Notes: generated by a model from the sequence alone, not told the origin. A stretch of DNA of 64,000 bases from Hoplostethus atlanticus (GCA_034670405.1 JAXDDX010000034.1:3432501-3496500), one strand, 5' to 3'; shown: positions 49,495 to 61,262, counted from the stretch's first letter. Made by a program: numbers and translations.

Positions 49495-50934
49495 ATATAC
49501 TACTGTTATAACAGGTGCAATTATCCTTCTTATTCTGCTAAAATGTGTATAAGAAATCAACAAATTACAATTGATTGAAGTAATGAGTTATTTACAGATA
49601 ACTCCACATATATTTAAGAAAAATACTTTCACAATTTTCACTTGTGTCTTGGTCCACCTGGTTTATCACTGGTCCTGCTGAGTGGAGAAGGATGCAACAT
49701 TACTGTTCCGTGTCTCTATAGTAACGGATACAAAACTTAGCGAGACGAAATGGCGCCGAGTTCTGGGATCCTGTACAACCGTAAAATCCACCGCGCCATA
49801 CAAAAATGCCTCTCTCCTGCTGAGGGATGAGGAGGCTGGAGATGAAGGGCACAGGCTGCGGCTGTGGTGCTATAGGCCTGAATTCCCCTGTGTGCATCAC
49901 TGTTAAAGATAAAGCTTAATATCGAAACCCGCATTAAATATATTTCGTTTTCTATATCCTTATTTGTCAAGGTTTTATTACCTTTTTTTTCAGACAAAAA
50001 AAAGGTATAAATAAATCAATAGGAACCCATAGAAACAGAGGGTGAGGATTTCTGCCGCAGTATAAAGTGAATATAAGCTACGGTTTCCCAAATTAAGTAG
50101 CTTTTGATACGCAGTGTCTTTTTGATCATTTCTCCCTCAAGCCATGGCTGTCCGACCATGCAAATCCTCCTGCTGCCCTCTGGAATGCTGCTTCTACTGG
50201 AGTCGGTCATAACCTGGAGGTTGAGGAGCAGAAACAGTAAAGCGGCTTCACAGAAAAGGAAAATTCCAGTACTAGAAAAGGTTTTTTTCAGATGCACCAA
50301 TATTACATTCATTCTGACATTACAGTCATATAGCCTTAAAGCCTCAGCAAGACAGAAGCACAAATAAGGTTTACTGTAGTACAAAATAGTTGCATGCGTT
50401 TAATTGCAGTGCTTGCAGTAATCCATGCATTAAAAGTGAACATTAATCCAATGTATGTTTTAAGATTGTGTGGCATTTCTCCACAGGAGTCTCATCAAAA
50501 TCAATTGAATTCAGTACAACTGCAGTACAAAATGTTGACTCACAACGAGGCGTTTGACGGGACGAAAACAATGGGATCAGTCTTGTTTACTGAAATTGTT
50601 CATGCGCTGGCTACGACTCTATGCACAGCCTTTGCGATTTGATAGAGACCTTGAGAAGAGATCTTATATAGACCAAACCGGGGAGCACAACTCTCAGGCA
50701 CAGTCAATATAAAATATTTTCAGTTCCAACAAAAATAAAATGTTGACTTTCAATATGCTTTACAAGCAAGATAAAATAAAAACTGCAATTTCGGTTGCAT
50801 GAGGATGCAGCCTTATGAATTCATGGCTGACAGGTGAGGGTTTAGGGTGATAGATTTAGTCTAATGTACAACATATAGAATCAAATGACTCAGCAGTATG
50901 CGTCAAGATATTACAATACTGTGAGCCATGCTCT

Positions 50935-51640
50935 ATACAGATTTTACTGGAAAACATAGTGATTCTGTCACTAATAAAAGAAGGAACTGATTCAGATTGA
51001 ATTTCAAATGAATTACAAAGTTCAACAAACCCAAATAATTGTGACTTTTTTTGTTTTTCTTAGCACATGTTGGTGTGATATTTTGGTGAACCAAATCCAG
51101 AGAGAGAGTGAGAGAGAAACAGAGAAACAGAGGACCTAGAACTGAACCCTGGAGGACACCGAAATACACCTTAGAACACAAAGAAGTGTTACCATGTAGG
51201 ATCATGAATTGGGATCTGTGAGCTAATTTATTAGCAAAACCAGTTAAGAGCAAGATTTCAAATGTCTAGAGCTTCTAAGCAGTCATGGAGGATGCCATGG
51301 TCAACTGTAATGAATGCAACACTTACGTCAGTGAGGACGAGCATTGATACAGTACCTGGTCCATGGCTATCAGCACGTTATTATTACTTTAGAGCTGTCT
51401 CAGCCCTGTGCTGCTGTCTGAAGCTAGAGTGGAGAAGGTCACATGTATTGTTTGAATGGAGAAAGTGGTATTTCTTTTCTCAAGTGAGAAAGTATCTTTG
51501 CTGCTTTTGAAAGGAATGGAAAATTGGCAATTGGTCTGTATTTTTTCAGGGTTTATAATAATTGCTACCTTTTAAATGAATTAGGAACAATGTCAGAGGA
51601 AAGAGGCCTACAGCATTTAATAGAGATGGGGCTACTAAGG
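50935..51640 (-). pseudogene. LINE reverse-transcriptase fossil
   Basis: Minus-strand translation shows, in order but in different frames, RPIANFPFLSK-like sequence near 51,530, VDHGILHDCLEAL near 51,300 and GVLQGSVLGPLF near 51,150. These correspond to the conserved YRPISNLPFLSK, FDTVDHDIL and GVPQGSVLGPLLF blocks of non-LTR reverse transcriptases. Stops and frame changes make it inactive. The clade (L2, Rex or CR1-like) cannot be decided by eye. Confidence 0.72.
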
Positions 51641-53370
51641 TAGGGAGAGACTTTCCGGTCTGAATGGGTCGAGATGCATTGTGTTCTCATCACCTGCATA
51701 GGGCGCAGCACTGGAAGTCTGAGATCTGAGTTTCTTAATGAAAAGTGTCCTAACCCTAACCCAAGAATGTTACGTCAAACTTCTTGTCATTAATTTGTCA
51801 GTTTAATGTTTCCTCGCTCACTGACAGACATACGTACCTCATAAAACATTTCTTAAAATTGTGTCTGAACCATTTGGGTTTTAACTAGGTCACACTGCTC
51901 GATGCTGCCATTTGGTGGAGACGAGACAAATTAATAACTGGTGAACCACTTTCAATGGTTGAAAGTTTAACTCTGGTACAGCACTGCGGCCCACAGGAAG
52001 AGAGAACCAAAGAGCAGAGGCACAATTCATGTTCAATACACCCAATCAGCTACTTGTATAATTGCACCGTGCCCTTTGAATGACATAAATCAAAAATCAG
52101 AAAAAAGCTGGCTGAACTTTCAAAAGATTGCAGTAGCTGTTTGAAGAGTCTGACTCTGACTATACTTTGATGTGAACTTATAATACTGGATTTCATAAGC
52201 CTTTCAATTATGGATGAAAAATATTTATTTTATTATTTATTTGCATGCAAAATATTCTGTTCCAGATAGAAAGTGAACTTTCTGAAGAGATATATATATA
52301 TATATAATAGGTATGTCACATGTAATTCTGTCACACCTGTCAAACTAGTGAATAACAAGCTTTTAAATAGAGATGAATTAACAGTTCATGATGAAACGTT
52401 TTTGTCATTTATTTAAAAGACAATTAGAAATGATACCACTTGCTTATCTGATGTGTGCAGATAAAATGTCTTCAGATGGAAAAACTACCACACTTGTGAC
52501 GGATGCCAAACAGTATTGAGAAGCAACTATTAGGGCTGGCCTGGATTTTAGACCTACACCTATTTACCTTGTCTAATTTTGACACCATAACTATATCATC
52601 ACTATTGCTCATATTGAAATAGCATAGTACAGGATCTATATTTGTTTTTTAGAGGAAATGGTGCATCTAGTAAAATAAAAAATAGCAAGCGCAAAAATAA
52701 GTGTACACCTGTAATTTTTAGATCGGATTACATGACAATTAATGACGAGCAGCGAAAGGTTCCAGTCTGGATTCAAACCCAAAACATTGCATTTACATGG
52801 TAGCTACCTTAGCCATAGTTCACATGCTGCCCTTTTAGAGAATTCACCCCCTGTTGTATACACACAGAAACTGTACATGATGGAGTCTGGGAATAATAAC
52901 CTTAGGCTATGGGATATGCCTATGTCTGCTAGCATGCAGACGGTGAACAAAATAGAACTACACACAGCGGGATCAATATCTATTTCATGCTATTGTGAAT
53001 GCCATTGGCACTCAGCTCCAGTTTGACCAGCTCTGACTACACGGGAGGATGTTAAGGTGAGATTGGTCATTTAGAGCCTGATGATGACAATGACTTTTAT
53101 GTTCCAGTCGATGAAGGTAACGTCGTGTAACATTTTCAATGTCCACCTTTTATGAGTAAAGCGCCCACTCAGTGGGGGCCTTTTTTTTTGGGGGCACAAT
53201 ACAGTTCTTGTCATGGTCTTCTTTTGCTTCCTGATGCGAAATGTGCTGTTGCAGAAAGCTTTATAGCACACTACAAGCATTATGTATTATGTGTTTATGC
53301 AATGCAATAAATGATGTGGAATTGCATGTATCTGTAAAATGATTCCCATTTCTAAATTTTGATCCCATCT

Positions 53371-53404
53371 TTACTTAAGATCCTATTGTACAGATCTTAA
53401 GTAA
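53371..53404. other. Perfect 12-bp hairpin
   Basis: TTACTTAAGATC and GATCTTAAGTAA are exact reverse complements with a 10-base loop (CTATTGTACA). No associated gene. Confidence 0.85.
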
Positions 53405-53854
53405 GTACTTGCCTCATTTTCTAGTTAACCTCTTAACATATTATCACTGTTGGATGAAAACCTTGTATCTCGAAAATGTTCCAGAAAACAAAGAAAATCA
53501 ATTTGTTTTTAGCTAGAGGAGGTGCGTGCGTAGTTTTTAATGACACTACGCAACTCAAACTTTTCTCAGACATTTACGCACTCGCACATTCAAAATCACT
53601 TGTGCAGAATTGTAACTATAAATGTTTAAAAAAAATACTATTCAAAATGTTTTTACATATTTGTGGACATGGATTCATTTAAAAAAAATGCAATTACACA
53701 TTTACGCATTCCAAATCATTCGTGCAAATGTTTTTTTACATGTGCGCAGCTGTTAAAATACAACTGCAAGTTTCCATGTATTTGTGAATATGGTTTTACA
53801 AGCTCAAAATCTTTATGACCCTATCTTGATTCCATAGGATCTCACCATTTATCA

Positions 53855-53995
53855 AATAACACCCTGCACTTTATCCATTCCCTTTCACATTCATTCATTG
53901 CCATTGCCCTGTACTTTATCCATTCTGATTCCAATTCATCCACTGCCCTGCACTTTATTCATTCCCTTTCACACTTATTCATTGCCCTGCACGTT
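53855..53995. repeat. Degenerate short tandem repeat
   Basis: Three to four imperfect units share GCCCTGCACTTTATTCATTC and CCTTTCACATTCATTC-type phrases, with variable spacing. Old and eroded. Confidence 0.7.
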
Positions 53996-56000
53996 AGACA
54001 CTTGTGAAAGGTTTCGTTCGGAGCTTGTGTGTCCAGGACGCATGGCTCTTTGTCAACTGTGGAAGAGCTTTGGCATTCACAGGTAAAGTAGAAAGCCTAT
54101 GGGTACTGTTACAGATCGAGTGACTTCTCAGGGTTGTGCATGTGTGTGTATGGGAGGCGTTTTGATGAGACGTGCAGTATAAAAGACAGTCGACGGTCAA
54201 AGTGCGTATCCATATGCGTCAAAGGTGGATGAGTCTGCCTGACACAAGATGCAAGTTTTCCTTTTAAAAGCGACAACCTGCTGGAGTTATGAAAAGTGTG
54301 CACAGGGTACTTCAGAATAAGCAGGCTTGGTCTGATTCAAACAGGAACAGGAGGTCCAGACGATGGGGATTGAACGTCACAGAAAGGAAAAGTCAGTGTT
54401 TGGAGATTAACGTCCAACAATTTTGACAGGCCAAGCGCTGCGGACGTCAAGACTGCTCGAACATCGGCAAACAAGAATCATCTCTGGCAAGGCAGAGTGC
54501 ACCGCTGTCCCATCGTGCACAACCTCACCAAAATGCAACAATACCAAACTAGCAATTTCAAGAAAATAGAGTGATCCGTGTGTTGACTGCATGACGAGAA
54601 AAAGGCTTTCAGATGTCTAATAAATCTAAGAAAATCAGCGGTACTCAGGATGCAGAGACTTACTCCAGGCTTGTAAAAGGGACTTTTGATGCCCAGCCAG
54701 CTGAGCTGAGGCAACAGACAAACAACGTTTGTAACCCCAGTGCCAATGACAGTGGCGTGATGATGCCAGCCGGGATTGAACATGACGCGGGGCAACAAAG
54801 GGATTTCTGCTCGGACAATTCGGCTATTGAAGCAGAATCTCAGGGCTCTGAAGACAAAGCTCGCCCTGACACCCTGAGCCTCACTTTGCCCTGATGAGGA
54901 CAAGGAGGTTGAGGTCAAGGGTGCCGTGAGGGAGTGTATGCCAGGAATGATTCATGGGACCCCGAGGACTGCAGGGGCCGTGTAACGTGCCAGGGATATC
55001 AGGGGGCCCAAGATTCCTTGCGGCACCCCTGGTTGCAGTTAGTTTTATTTTCAATATTTTCAATTTTCAATCTTCTTCTATCAAAAAATGTTAAAAATGA
55101 CCCTTAATGAACGGTTGACCTTACATGTGGAGATACCATACACATTCTGAATCCATGGTTTTATTATTTATTGAGTTGATTTGCCATCCCTTCAACATTG
55201 AAAAACATTACTTCAGCTGTGACTGTTAATGTCTAAAAGTATGACTCCAGCAATCTGTGTGATGTGTTTACACTCAGCATGGCTCTTTCTGGTCAATTTT
55301 ATGACAACAACCACGTTTTTTGACTTCCATTCAATTTATTAAGAATGTCCAAATGCAAGTTCCGTCCTTTCTGGCGGGGCTCCTCCATCAGCACCTATGG
55401 ATGTAGTATCCAGTGACGTATCCTAAATGGACACCGGTGCAGCCAAAGCTCCTGCCACCTTCACTATTCCAGTGTTGCCGGTACAGACTCTGTTGTAAAT
55501 GCATGTGTTTAAATGCAACAAAAAGGGAGTCAGTCAGGTCAAACATCTTTAGGACAGACCATTCTAGCATTATTTTGTCCTAGTTTCTTTGGTCCATTTG
55601 TCAATAAGCTGGTATTGTTAGGAAATGGCAATACAATTCTTTCAACACCTGTCAATTTATTCATGGCTTGACCGATATGGGTCTTTGAAGGCTGATACCC
55701 ATATTTTCTGCTTTAAATTTGACCTTTTTCATGCTTAAAAAATCCATAAAATTAAAAGTATTGAGTGTTTCCCATCGATTTTTATTCTTGGCAGGGTGGA
55801 AAACCATTGGACACTAAAACATTAGAATTAATAAAACATATTTGGATCAAAATGGCCCATTAAAATCAATTCAGGTTAAGGGCTTCCCATAGACAACCAG
55901 TGTCATATTGTTGGTAAAATAGCTACGTGCCCCGTGTGTGTGTGTGTAGCGGGGGCCCTCATGAGTAGCGTGCACTGGGGCCCGTCATAACTACCTTGCA

Positions 56001-56546
56001 CTGCTGGCTGGGTCTGCTCATTAGGATGGGATTGTCGGCAGCTGTGGCTCCTACGTTGAGTGGAGCCCTGTGGCAAAGATGGTAGACGATACATACTCTG
56101 GCATTTTATAACAAAGCACATTCAGGGGTGACATTGGTAGGGAGGAGTGTTTTAGGTTAACATAAGCAACATAAGCCCTTTCGGCTGACCGATATATATG
56201 TCGGCCCTACTCGATAATATTTCCCTCATTCTCAGTTACTCAAGGAACCATAACAAGGACGTTTTGATGAAGGCACTGGAAGATGTTATTTTCTGGGTGA
56301 TTACAATTGTTACTGCTAATGTTACTTTATTTTGAATAATACTGTTTTCTTCTATCATTTGTTATAATACCTGTAATGCAGGACAATCTTGCCTGGAGGA
56401 CAAAGTTGTAGGTGTTGTTGTTGTTGTTGTTGCTTACAACTGGGAAGTGGAAGGCATACTGGTGTAGGCCCCTGAGAGGCAGGTTGAAGTGGAGCTGGAG
56501 GATGGACTGCAAAGCAATCTGATGTAGGCACAGAGAGGCAGGTTGA
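56001..56546 (+). repeat. Duplicated segment, copy 1 (no Harbinger insert)
   Basis: From CTGCTCATTAGGATGGGATT to CACAGAGAGGCAGGTTGAAG, this sequence is nearly identical to 59473-59864 joined to 61263-61420. Differences are few: CATTCTC spacing, a GTT-repeat length change and a small insertion near 59,682. Here the site CTTGCCTGGAGGACAAAG is uninterrupted, whereas the other copy carries an inserted element. It may be a local duplication or two copies of a dispersed repeat. Confidence 0.9.
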
Positions 56547-56912
56547 AGGTTATACAAACAGCTGAATATCTTCTATTTTATATCAAGCAAGAATGGGGAA
56601 AGAATCTGCTTTTAAAACTCCATCAATTATTGTCATCAGTTCCCAAACGATTACTGAGTGCTATTAAAAGGATTGTGGTAAACATGCCCACTGTCCCAAC
56701 TTTTTTGGAATGTGTTTCAGGCATCAAATTTAGAAGGAGCGAATATTTACAAAAAAAACCCCAATAAAGTTGATTAGTTAAAATATTAAATATCTTGTTT
56801 TTGTACTGTTTTCAATTGAATACAGGTCAAAACGGATTTGCAAATCATTGCTTTCTGGTTTTATTTACATTTACACACTGTCCCAACTTTTTCAGAATTA
56901 GGGTTCTCTCTC
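56547..56912 (+). mobile_element. Tc1/mariner-type transposon 3' end fragment
   Basis: An open frame ending FLECVSGIKFRRSEYLQKK has the C-terminal pattern I recall for a teleost DNA transposon transposase (PTFLERVAGIKFKMSEYLQK-like). The non-coding tail follows: ATATCTTGTTTTTGTACTG, GGATTTGCAAATCATTGC and the terminal CTGTCCCAACTTTTTCAGAA. Only this end remains. The family assignment is from memory. Confidence 0.6.
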
Positions 56913-57128
56913 GCTCTCGCTCTCGCTCTCTCTCTCTCTCAAAGGTGAAGCCAGTGTTGATGCCAACTAGTCCCGATACCCGTTGGAGCACAATCAGTAA
57001 TTGGCCATTTAGTCCTTCTGTCAAGTTTCAGTGAATCCATTCGAAAGTTGTGTAAATTCATGTACATTTCTCCATGGAAACCATCATTTTGTGTTTCAAT
57101 TTGTGCAATAATGTTGTTTAGAGACCAG

Positions 57129-58540
57129 GGGGCTGTTCCACAAAGCAGGCTTAGAAAAGCGGCGATTAACCTCACAAGCCTGGTTTGAGTTAACCTAACA
57201 AACCAATCGGGGCTAAAGCGGTTCCACGAAGCCCAAGTCAAGCTACCGTGATCTGGCTAAACCGAGCCAGGCTCAAGCAATCCATTTAATTGCACGTGCA
57301 CATTTATACACAGTTTATTTAAGCAGCCCGAGAGGTCGATCATGGATCTGATCGATTCATCATGGCGAAAAATGATGGTAAAGACAGAGCCGCAATGTTC
57401 ACGGCCACTGAACAGCGACTTTTAGTGGAGGTCTATGGAGAATTCAGCCATATTACAATGAAAAGGGAAATACAATTTCCATAAATAAAGGGAGAGAGAA
57501 AGATTGGCAACGAGTTGCTGCTAGATTGAATGCGTAAGTAATTGTTGAATTAAAAACGAACAAATTGTATAGACCTTATTAAATATCATGTGTTCCAACA
57601 ATATTAAAGAACTGAAAAGCTGTGTTAAAAATATTATAAATGAAACCATGCCATATATGAAACCTCAAGACTGTAAATGTACTATCTATCGCCATAAATG
57701 ATGTAGTGAAGGCTGTACGTAAGGTTTCATCTTACTACATTAAAATCATCGTACTGTAGGCTACTGGACCCTATATGGGGATCGAACTCACAACCATAAG
57801 ACTGAGAGTCTCATGCTCTACTGACTGAGCTGTTTGGGCTGGTTCTTACTTTTATTATATTTTTATGAAATTGGTTGTTTCCATCCTGGAAATTGATCGG
57901 TTGAAAGTGTGTTCTACAGTGACTGTAAATCCCATACAGTAACAGTGAATGCGTCTCCTAGCAACCGCGGAAACATCTTGACATATATTCAAGATATTCA
58001 AGATACTTTATTATTTCAATGAATTTGTTAAATAAAAATAATTTAGAAAATAAAATAATATTGTGTCATCAAATAATTTCTGTAAGTTGTAACCGTTTTC
58101 TAAAAACAATACGGCACTTGAGGTCTCGCTGGACACTCATGGTTAAATGGGGTTGCCTAGCAACGCTCTGAACCGTGACTGTATCCCCGATACAGCCTAC
58201 ATCATTTTATATTTTTTATTTTCTATTAACGTTACATTTTATGTCTGATAGTGTAGGGTATAGGGTAATAGTGTTGAACATTAGGATGGCGGAACCTTGT
58301 TTGAAAATCATTGCGTTTCAGTCGGATCAGTGTTACGGGAGTACCGATTAAGCTTCAACTGTGGTTTAGCCTGATATCTGGCCTGCCCCGAGGCAGGCTA
58401 GTTTGGAAGCATAAGTTGCCACAGCAACTTGGCTTGAACTATGCTGAGCTTGCTTTGTGGAACCGAATAAACCTGAAAATGAGCCAGACTAAGTGAAATA
58501 AGCCTGGATAAGTGGTAAGCTCGCTTCGTGGAACACCCCT
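57129..58540 (+). mobile_element. PIF/Harbinger-like non-autonomous element, copy A
   Basis: About 1.41 kb with inverted ends GGGGCTGTTCCACAAAGC and GCTTCGTGGAACACCCCT, flanked by CAG on both sides (57126-57128 and 58541-58543). A 3-bp CAG/CTG duplication fits the PIF/Harbinger superfamily. At 57363-57535 it carries a Myb/SANT-like coding remnant (MFTATEQRLLVEVYGEFSHI, then in another frame DWQRVAARLNA) ending at a GTAAGT. It encodes no transposase. Inside is a tRNA-like block (57768-57840). The terminal motif GTTCCAC(A/G)AAGC occurs twice at each end, at 57135 and 57221 and inverted at 58452 and 58523. Confidence 0.85.
57768..57840 (-). other. tRNA-like segment inside Harbinger-like copy A
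   Basis: On the minus strand the D-arm GCTCAGTCAGTAGAGC, the anticodon arm TGAGA-CTCTCAG-TCTTA (CTC at the anticodon position) and the T-arm with TTCGATCCCC fold like a tRNA, resembling tRNA-Lys in sequence. The acceptor stem pairs only in part, so it is more likely a tRNA-derived relic than a working gene. Confidence 0.65.
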
Positions 58541-58757
58541 CAGGACCAGTATTTATCAAGCATCTCCGAGCAGGCGTAGGAGTGCTGATCTAGGAGTACA
58601 TATTCAGGATCAGTTCTCTCAGTCGGAATGGAGGCGCCGATCTAAGAAGAACTGATCCTGGATATGTACTCCTAGATCAGCACTCCTATACTCCTACTCT
58701 GAGATGCTTGATAAATATTGGTCCAAGTCACTAAACGACATTATTGCTCAAATTTGT

Positions 58758-59022
58758 AACTTGTGATTTGGCTGTTAAAACAAATGTCCATTCTTTCCTT
58801 TAAAAAACAAACAAACATGGGTCTACAATAATTTCTGGTGTGATCTGTGGAAGTCAGTTGTTAAAATAAAATTCTTTGTGTTACACAAGTTACCTGTGTG
58901 TTTATTTCAGAATGAACATCCTTATTGAAATCAGCAGACCACGTTTTAAGTCGTAGGTATGAAAATCAGCTGTAGCCTAAGTAATGTAAAAGTTTAAGTC
59001 GGTAGAGCAAAAATAATGTTGA
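58758..59022. other. Short unannotated gap
   Basis: AT-rich sequence between two foldback elements. No feature seen. Confidence 0.4.
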
Positions 59023-59155
59023 ATTTACTTTAAAAAGTAGTGCATCATTTTTGCATACCCTCTTTTAAGTATATTGATGTTTAAGTTAAGATTACTGAAA
59101 AATAATATGTACAATATACTTAAGAGCAAAAATGATGCACTACTTTTTAGTAAAC
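59023..59155. mobile_element. Foldback MITE
   Basis: TTTACTTTAAAAAGTAGTGC, then ATCATTTTTGC and CTTTTAAGTATATTG on the left pair with CAATATACTTAAGAGC, then AAAAATGATGCACTACTTTT and TAGTAAA on the right. Arms are about 45-50 bp with a short centre and no coding sequence. Confidence 0.8.
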
Positions 59156-59254
59156 GTATTTTTTTTTTCAGTGTGTGATTCATTGTGATTAATATTTCCC
59201 ATTCTATGCACTACAAAGGCAACAGTAATAATTGACCTTTTGTGAAACCAGCTG

Positions 59255-59471
59255 AATGTTAAGTAAAACCATGGTAATGGGATAACCACATGTTAAACTA
59301 TGGAGCATAGTAGTAAAACCATGGTGGAGATACTGTAGGAAAACCATCGTATAGTGTGATTTAACCTTAGTATAACCATGGGTCATAAACCATGGTTTTT
59401 CTCTCTGCCAAAAAACCATAGTTAACCATATTCTGCTTACCATGGTAAAATCATGGTTAATTTTCGTAAGG
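59255..59471. mobile_element. ACCATGGT-rich MITE
   Basis: The stretch is packed with AACCATGGTT-type palindromes (59269, 59320, 59387 and 59450 regions) and ends ATGGTTAATTTTCGTAAGGG. Such sequences are common as short non-autonomous DNA elements in fish. It abuts the second duplicated segment exactly at 59,472. The left boundary is approximate. Confidence 0.6.
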
Positions 59472-59472
59472 G

Positions 59473-59864
59473 TGGGTCTGCTCATTAGGATGGGATTGTC
59501 GGCAGCTGTGGCTCCTACGTTGAGTGGAGCCCTGTGGCAAAGATGGTAGACGATACATACTCTGGCATTTTATAACAAAGCACATTCAGGGGTGACATTG
59601 GTAGGGAGGAGTGTCTTAGGTTAACATAAGCAACATAAGCCCTTTCGGTGACCGATATATATGTCGGCCCTACTCGATAATGCATATATTTCCCTCATTC
59701 TCAGTTACTCAAGGAACCATAACAAGGACGTTTTGATGAAGGCACTGGAAAATGTTATTTTCTGGGTGATTACAATTGTTACTGCTAATGTTACTTTATT
59801 TTGAATAATACTGTTTTTTTCTATCATTTGTTATAATACCTGTAATGCAGGACAATCTTGCCTG
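59473..59864 (+). repeat. Duplicated segment, copy 2, left part
   Basis: Near-identical to the first part of 56001-56546. It stops at CTTGCCTG, where Harbinger-like copy B begins, and resumes at 61,263. Confidence 0.9.
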
Positions 59865-61262
59865 AGGGGTGTTCCACAAAGCGAGCTTACCACTTATCCA
59901 GGCTTATTTCGCTTAGTCTGGCTCATTTTCAGGCTTATTCGGTTCCACAAAGCAAGCTCAGCATAGTTCAAGCCAAGCTGCTGTGGCAACTTATGCTTCG
60001 AAACTAGCCTGCCTCGAGGCAGGCTAGATATCAGGCTAAACAACAGTTGAAGCTGAATCGGTACTCCCGTAACACTGATCCGACTGAAACGCAATGATTT
60101 TCAAACAAGGTTCCGCCATCCTAATGTTCAACACTATTACCCTAGACCCTACACTATCAGACATAAAATGTAACGTTAATAGAAAATAAAAAATATAAAA
60201 TGATGTAGGCTGTATCGGGGATACAGTCACGGTTCAGAGCGTTGTTAGGCAACCCCATTTAACCATGAGTGTCCAGCGAGACCTCAAGTGCCGTATTGCT
60301 TTTAGAAAACGGTTACAACTTACAGAAATTATTTGATGACACAATATTATTTTCTTTTCTAAATTATTTTTATTTAACAAATTCATTGAAATAATAAAGT
60401 ACCTTGAATATATGTCAAGATGTTTCCACGGTTGCTAGGAGACGCATTCACTGTTTCTGTATGGGATTTACAGTCACTGTAGAACACGCTTTCAACCGAT
60501 CAATTTCCAGGATGGAAACAACCGATTTCATAAAAATATAATAGAAGTAAGAACCAGCCCGAACAGCTCAGTCAGTAGAGCATGAGACTCTCAGTCTTAA
60601 GGTTGTGAGTTCGATCCCCGTATAGGGTCTAGTACAGTATGATGATTGTAATGTAGTAAGATGAAACCTTACGTACAGCCTTTACTACATAATTTATGGC
60701 GATAGATAGTACATTTACAGTCTTGAGGTTTCATATATGGCATGGTTTCATTTATAATATTTTTAGCACAGCTTTTCAGTTCTTTAATATTGTTGGAACA
60801 CATGATATTTAATAAGGTCTATACAATTTGTTCGTTTTTAATTCAACAATTACTGACGCAGTCAATCTAGCAGCAATTCGTTGCCAATCTTTCTCTCTCC
60901 CTTTATTTATGGCAATCGTATTTCCCTTTTCATTGTAATATGGCTGAATTCTCCATAGACCTCCACTAAAAGTTGCTGTTCAGTGGCCGTGAACATTGCG
61001 GCTTTGTCTTTACCGTCATTTTTTGCCATGATGAATCGATCAGATCCATGATCGACCACTCAGGCTGCTTAAATAACCCGTGTACAACTGTGCACGCGCA
61101 ATTATCTGGATTGCTTCAGCCTGGCTCGGTTTAGCCCGATCACGGTAGCTTCACTTGGGCTTTGTGGAACCGCTTTAGCCCTGATTGATTTGTTAGGTTA
61201 ATTCAAACCAGGCTTGCGAGGTTGATCGCCGCTTTTCTAAGCTCGCTTTGTGGAACAGCCCC
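59865..61262 (-). mobile_element. PIF/Harbinger-like non-autonomous element, copy B
   Basis: A 1398-bp copy inverted relative to copy A, with ends AGGGGTGTTCCACAAAGCG and CGCTTTGTGGAACAGCCCC. It is flanked by CTG at 59862-59864 and 61263-61265. The matching uninterrupted site in the duplicate at about 56,391 has a single CTG, which proves the insertion boundaries. The Myb-like remnant (minus strand, about 61026-60865) shows the same frame break as copy A. The tRNA-like block is at 60557-60628. Confidence 0.9.
60557..60628 (+). other. tRNA-like segment inside Harbinger-like copy B
   Basis: GCCCGAACAGCTCAGTCAGT, then AGAGC, an anticodon arm with a CTCTCAG loop, and GTGAGTTCGATCCCC. Same layout as in copies A and C. 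The acceptor stem GCCCGAA pairs only in part with the 3' TATAGGGT. Confidence 0.65.

Larger units (their letters stand above)
51641..55995. other. Gene-poor, AT-rich DNA
   Basis: No recognised gene. It contains an (AT)n run near 52,293, a perfect 12-bp hairpin (53371-53404) and degenerate tandem repeats (53,855-53,995). One ORF of 93 codons (54613-54894, +) has unbiased composition but no recognised domain, promoter or splice context, so I do not call it a gene. GACCGATATGGG near 55,668 resembles the motif near 1341 and may mark an old repeat. Confidence 0.45.
57097..58757. mobile_element. Long foldback element interrupted by a Harbinger-like copy
   Basis: When 57129-58540 plus one CAG is removed, the left arm (57097-57125 joined to 58541-58616) is the reverse complement of the right arm (58648-58757) over about 105 bp. 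Shared blocks include GCAATAATG, TATTTATCAAGCATCTC, AGGAGTGCTGATCTAGGAGT and CAGGATCAGTTCT. The arms meet around a spacer of about 30 bp. It has no coding capacity. Confidence 0.85.

Noticed and set aside
54613..54894. 93-codon frame with balanced composition
   Set aside because: No known family, no splice sites or promoter nearby, and it lies in repeat-rich DNA. Kept only as a remark in the gap entry.
57768..57840. Functional tRNA gene
   Set aside because: The acceptor stem pairs poorly and the block is repeated at the same place in transposon copies, so it is a tRNA-derived relic.
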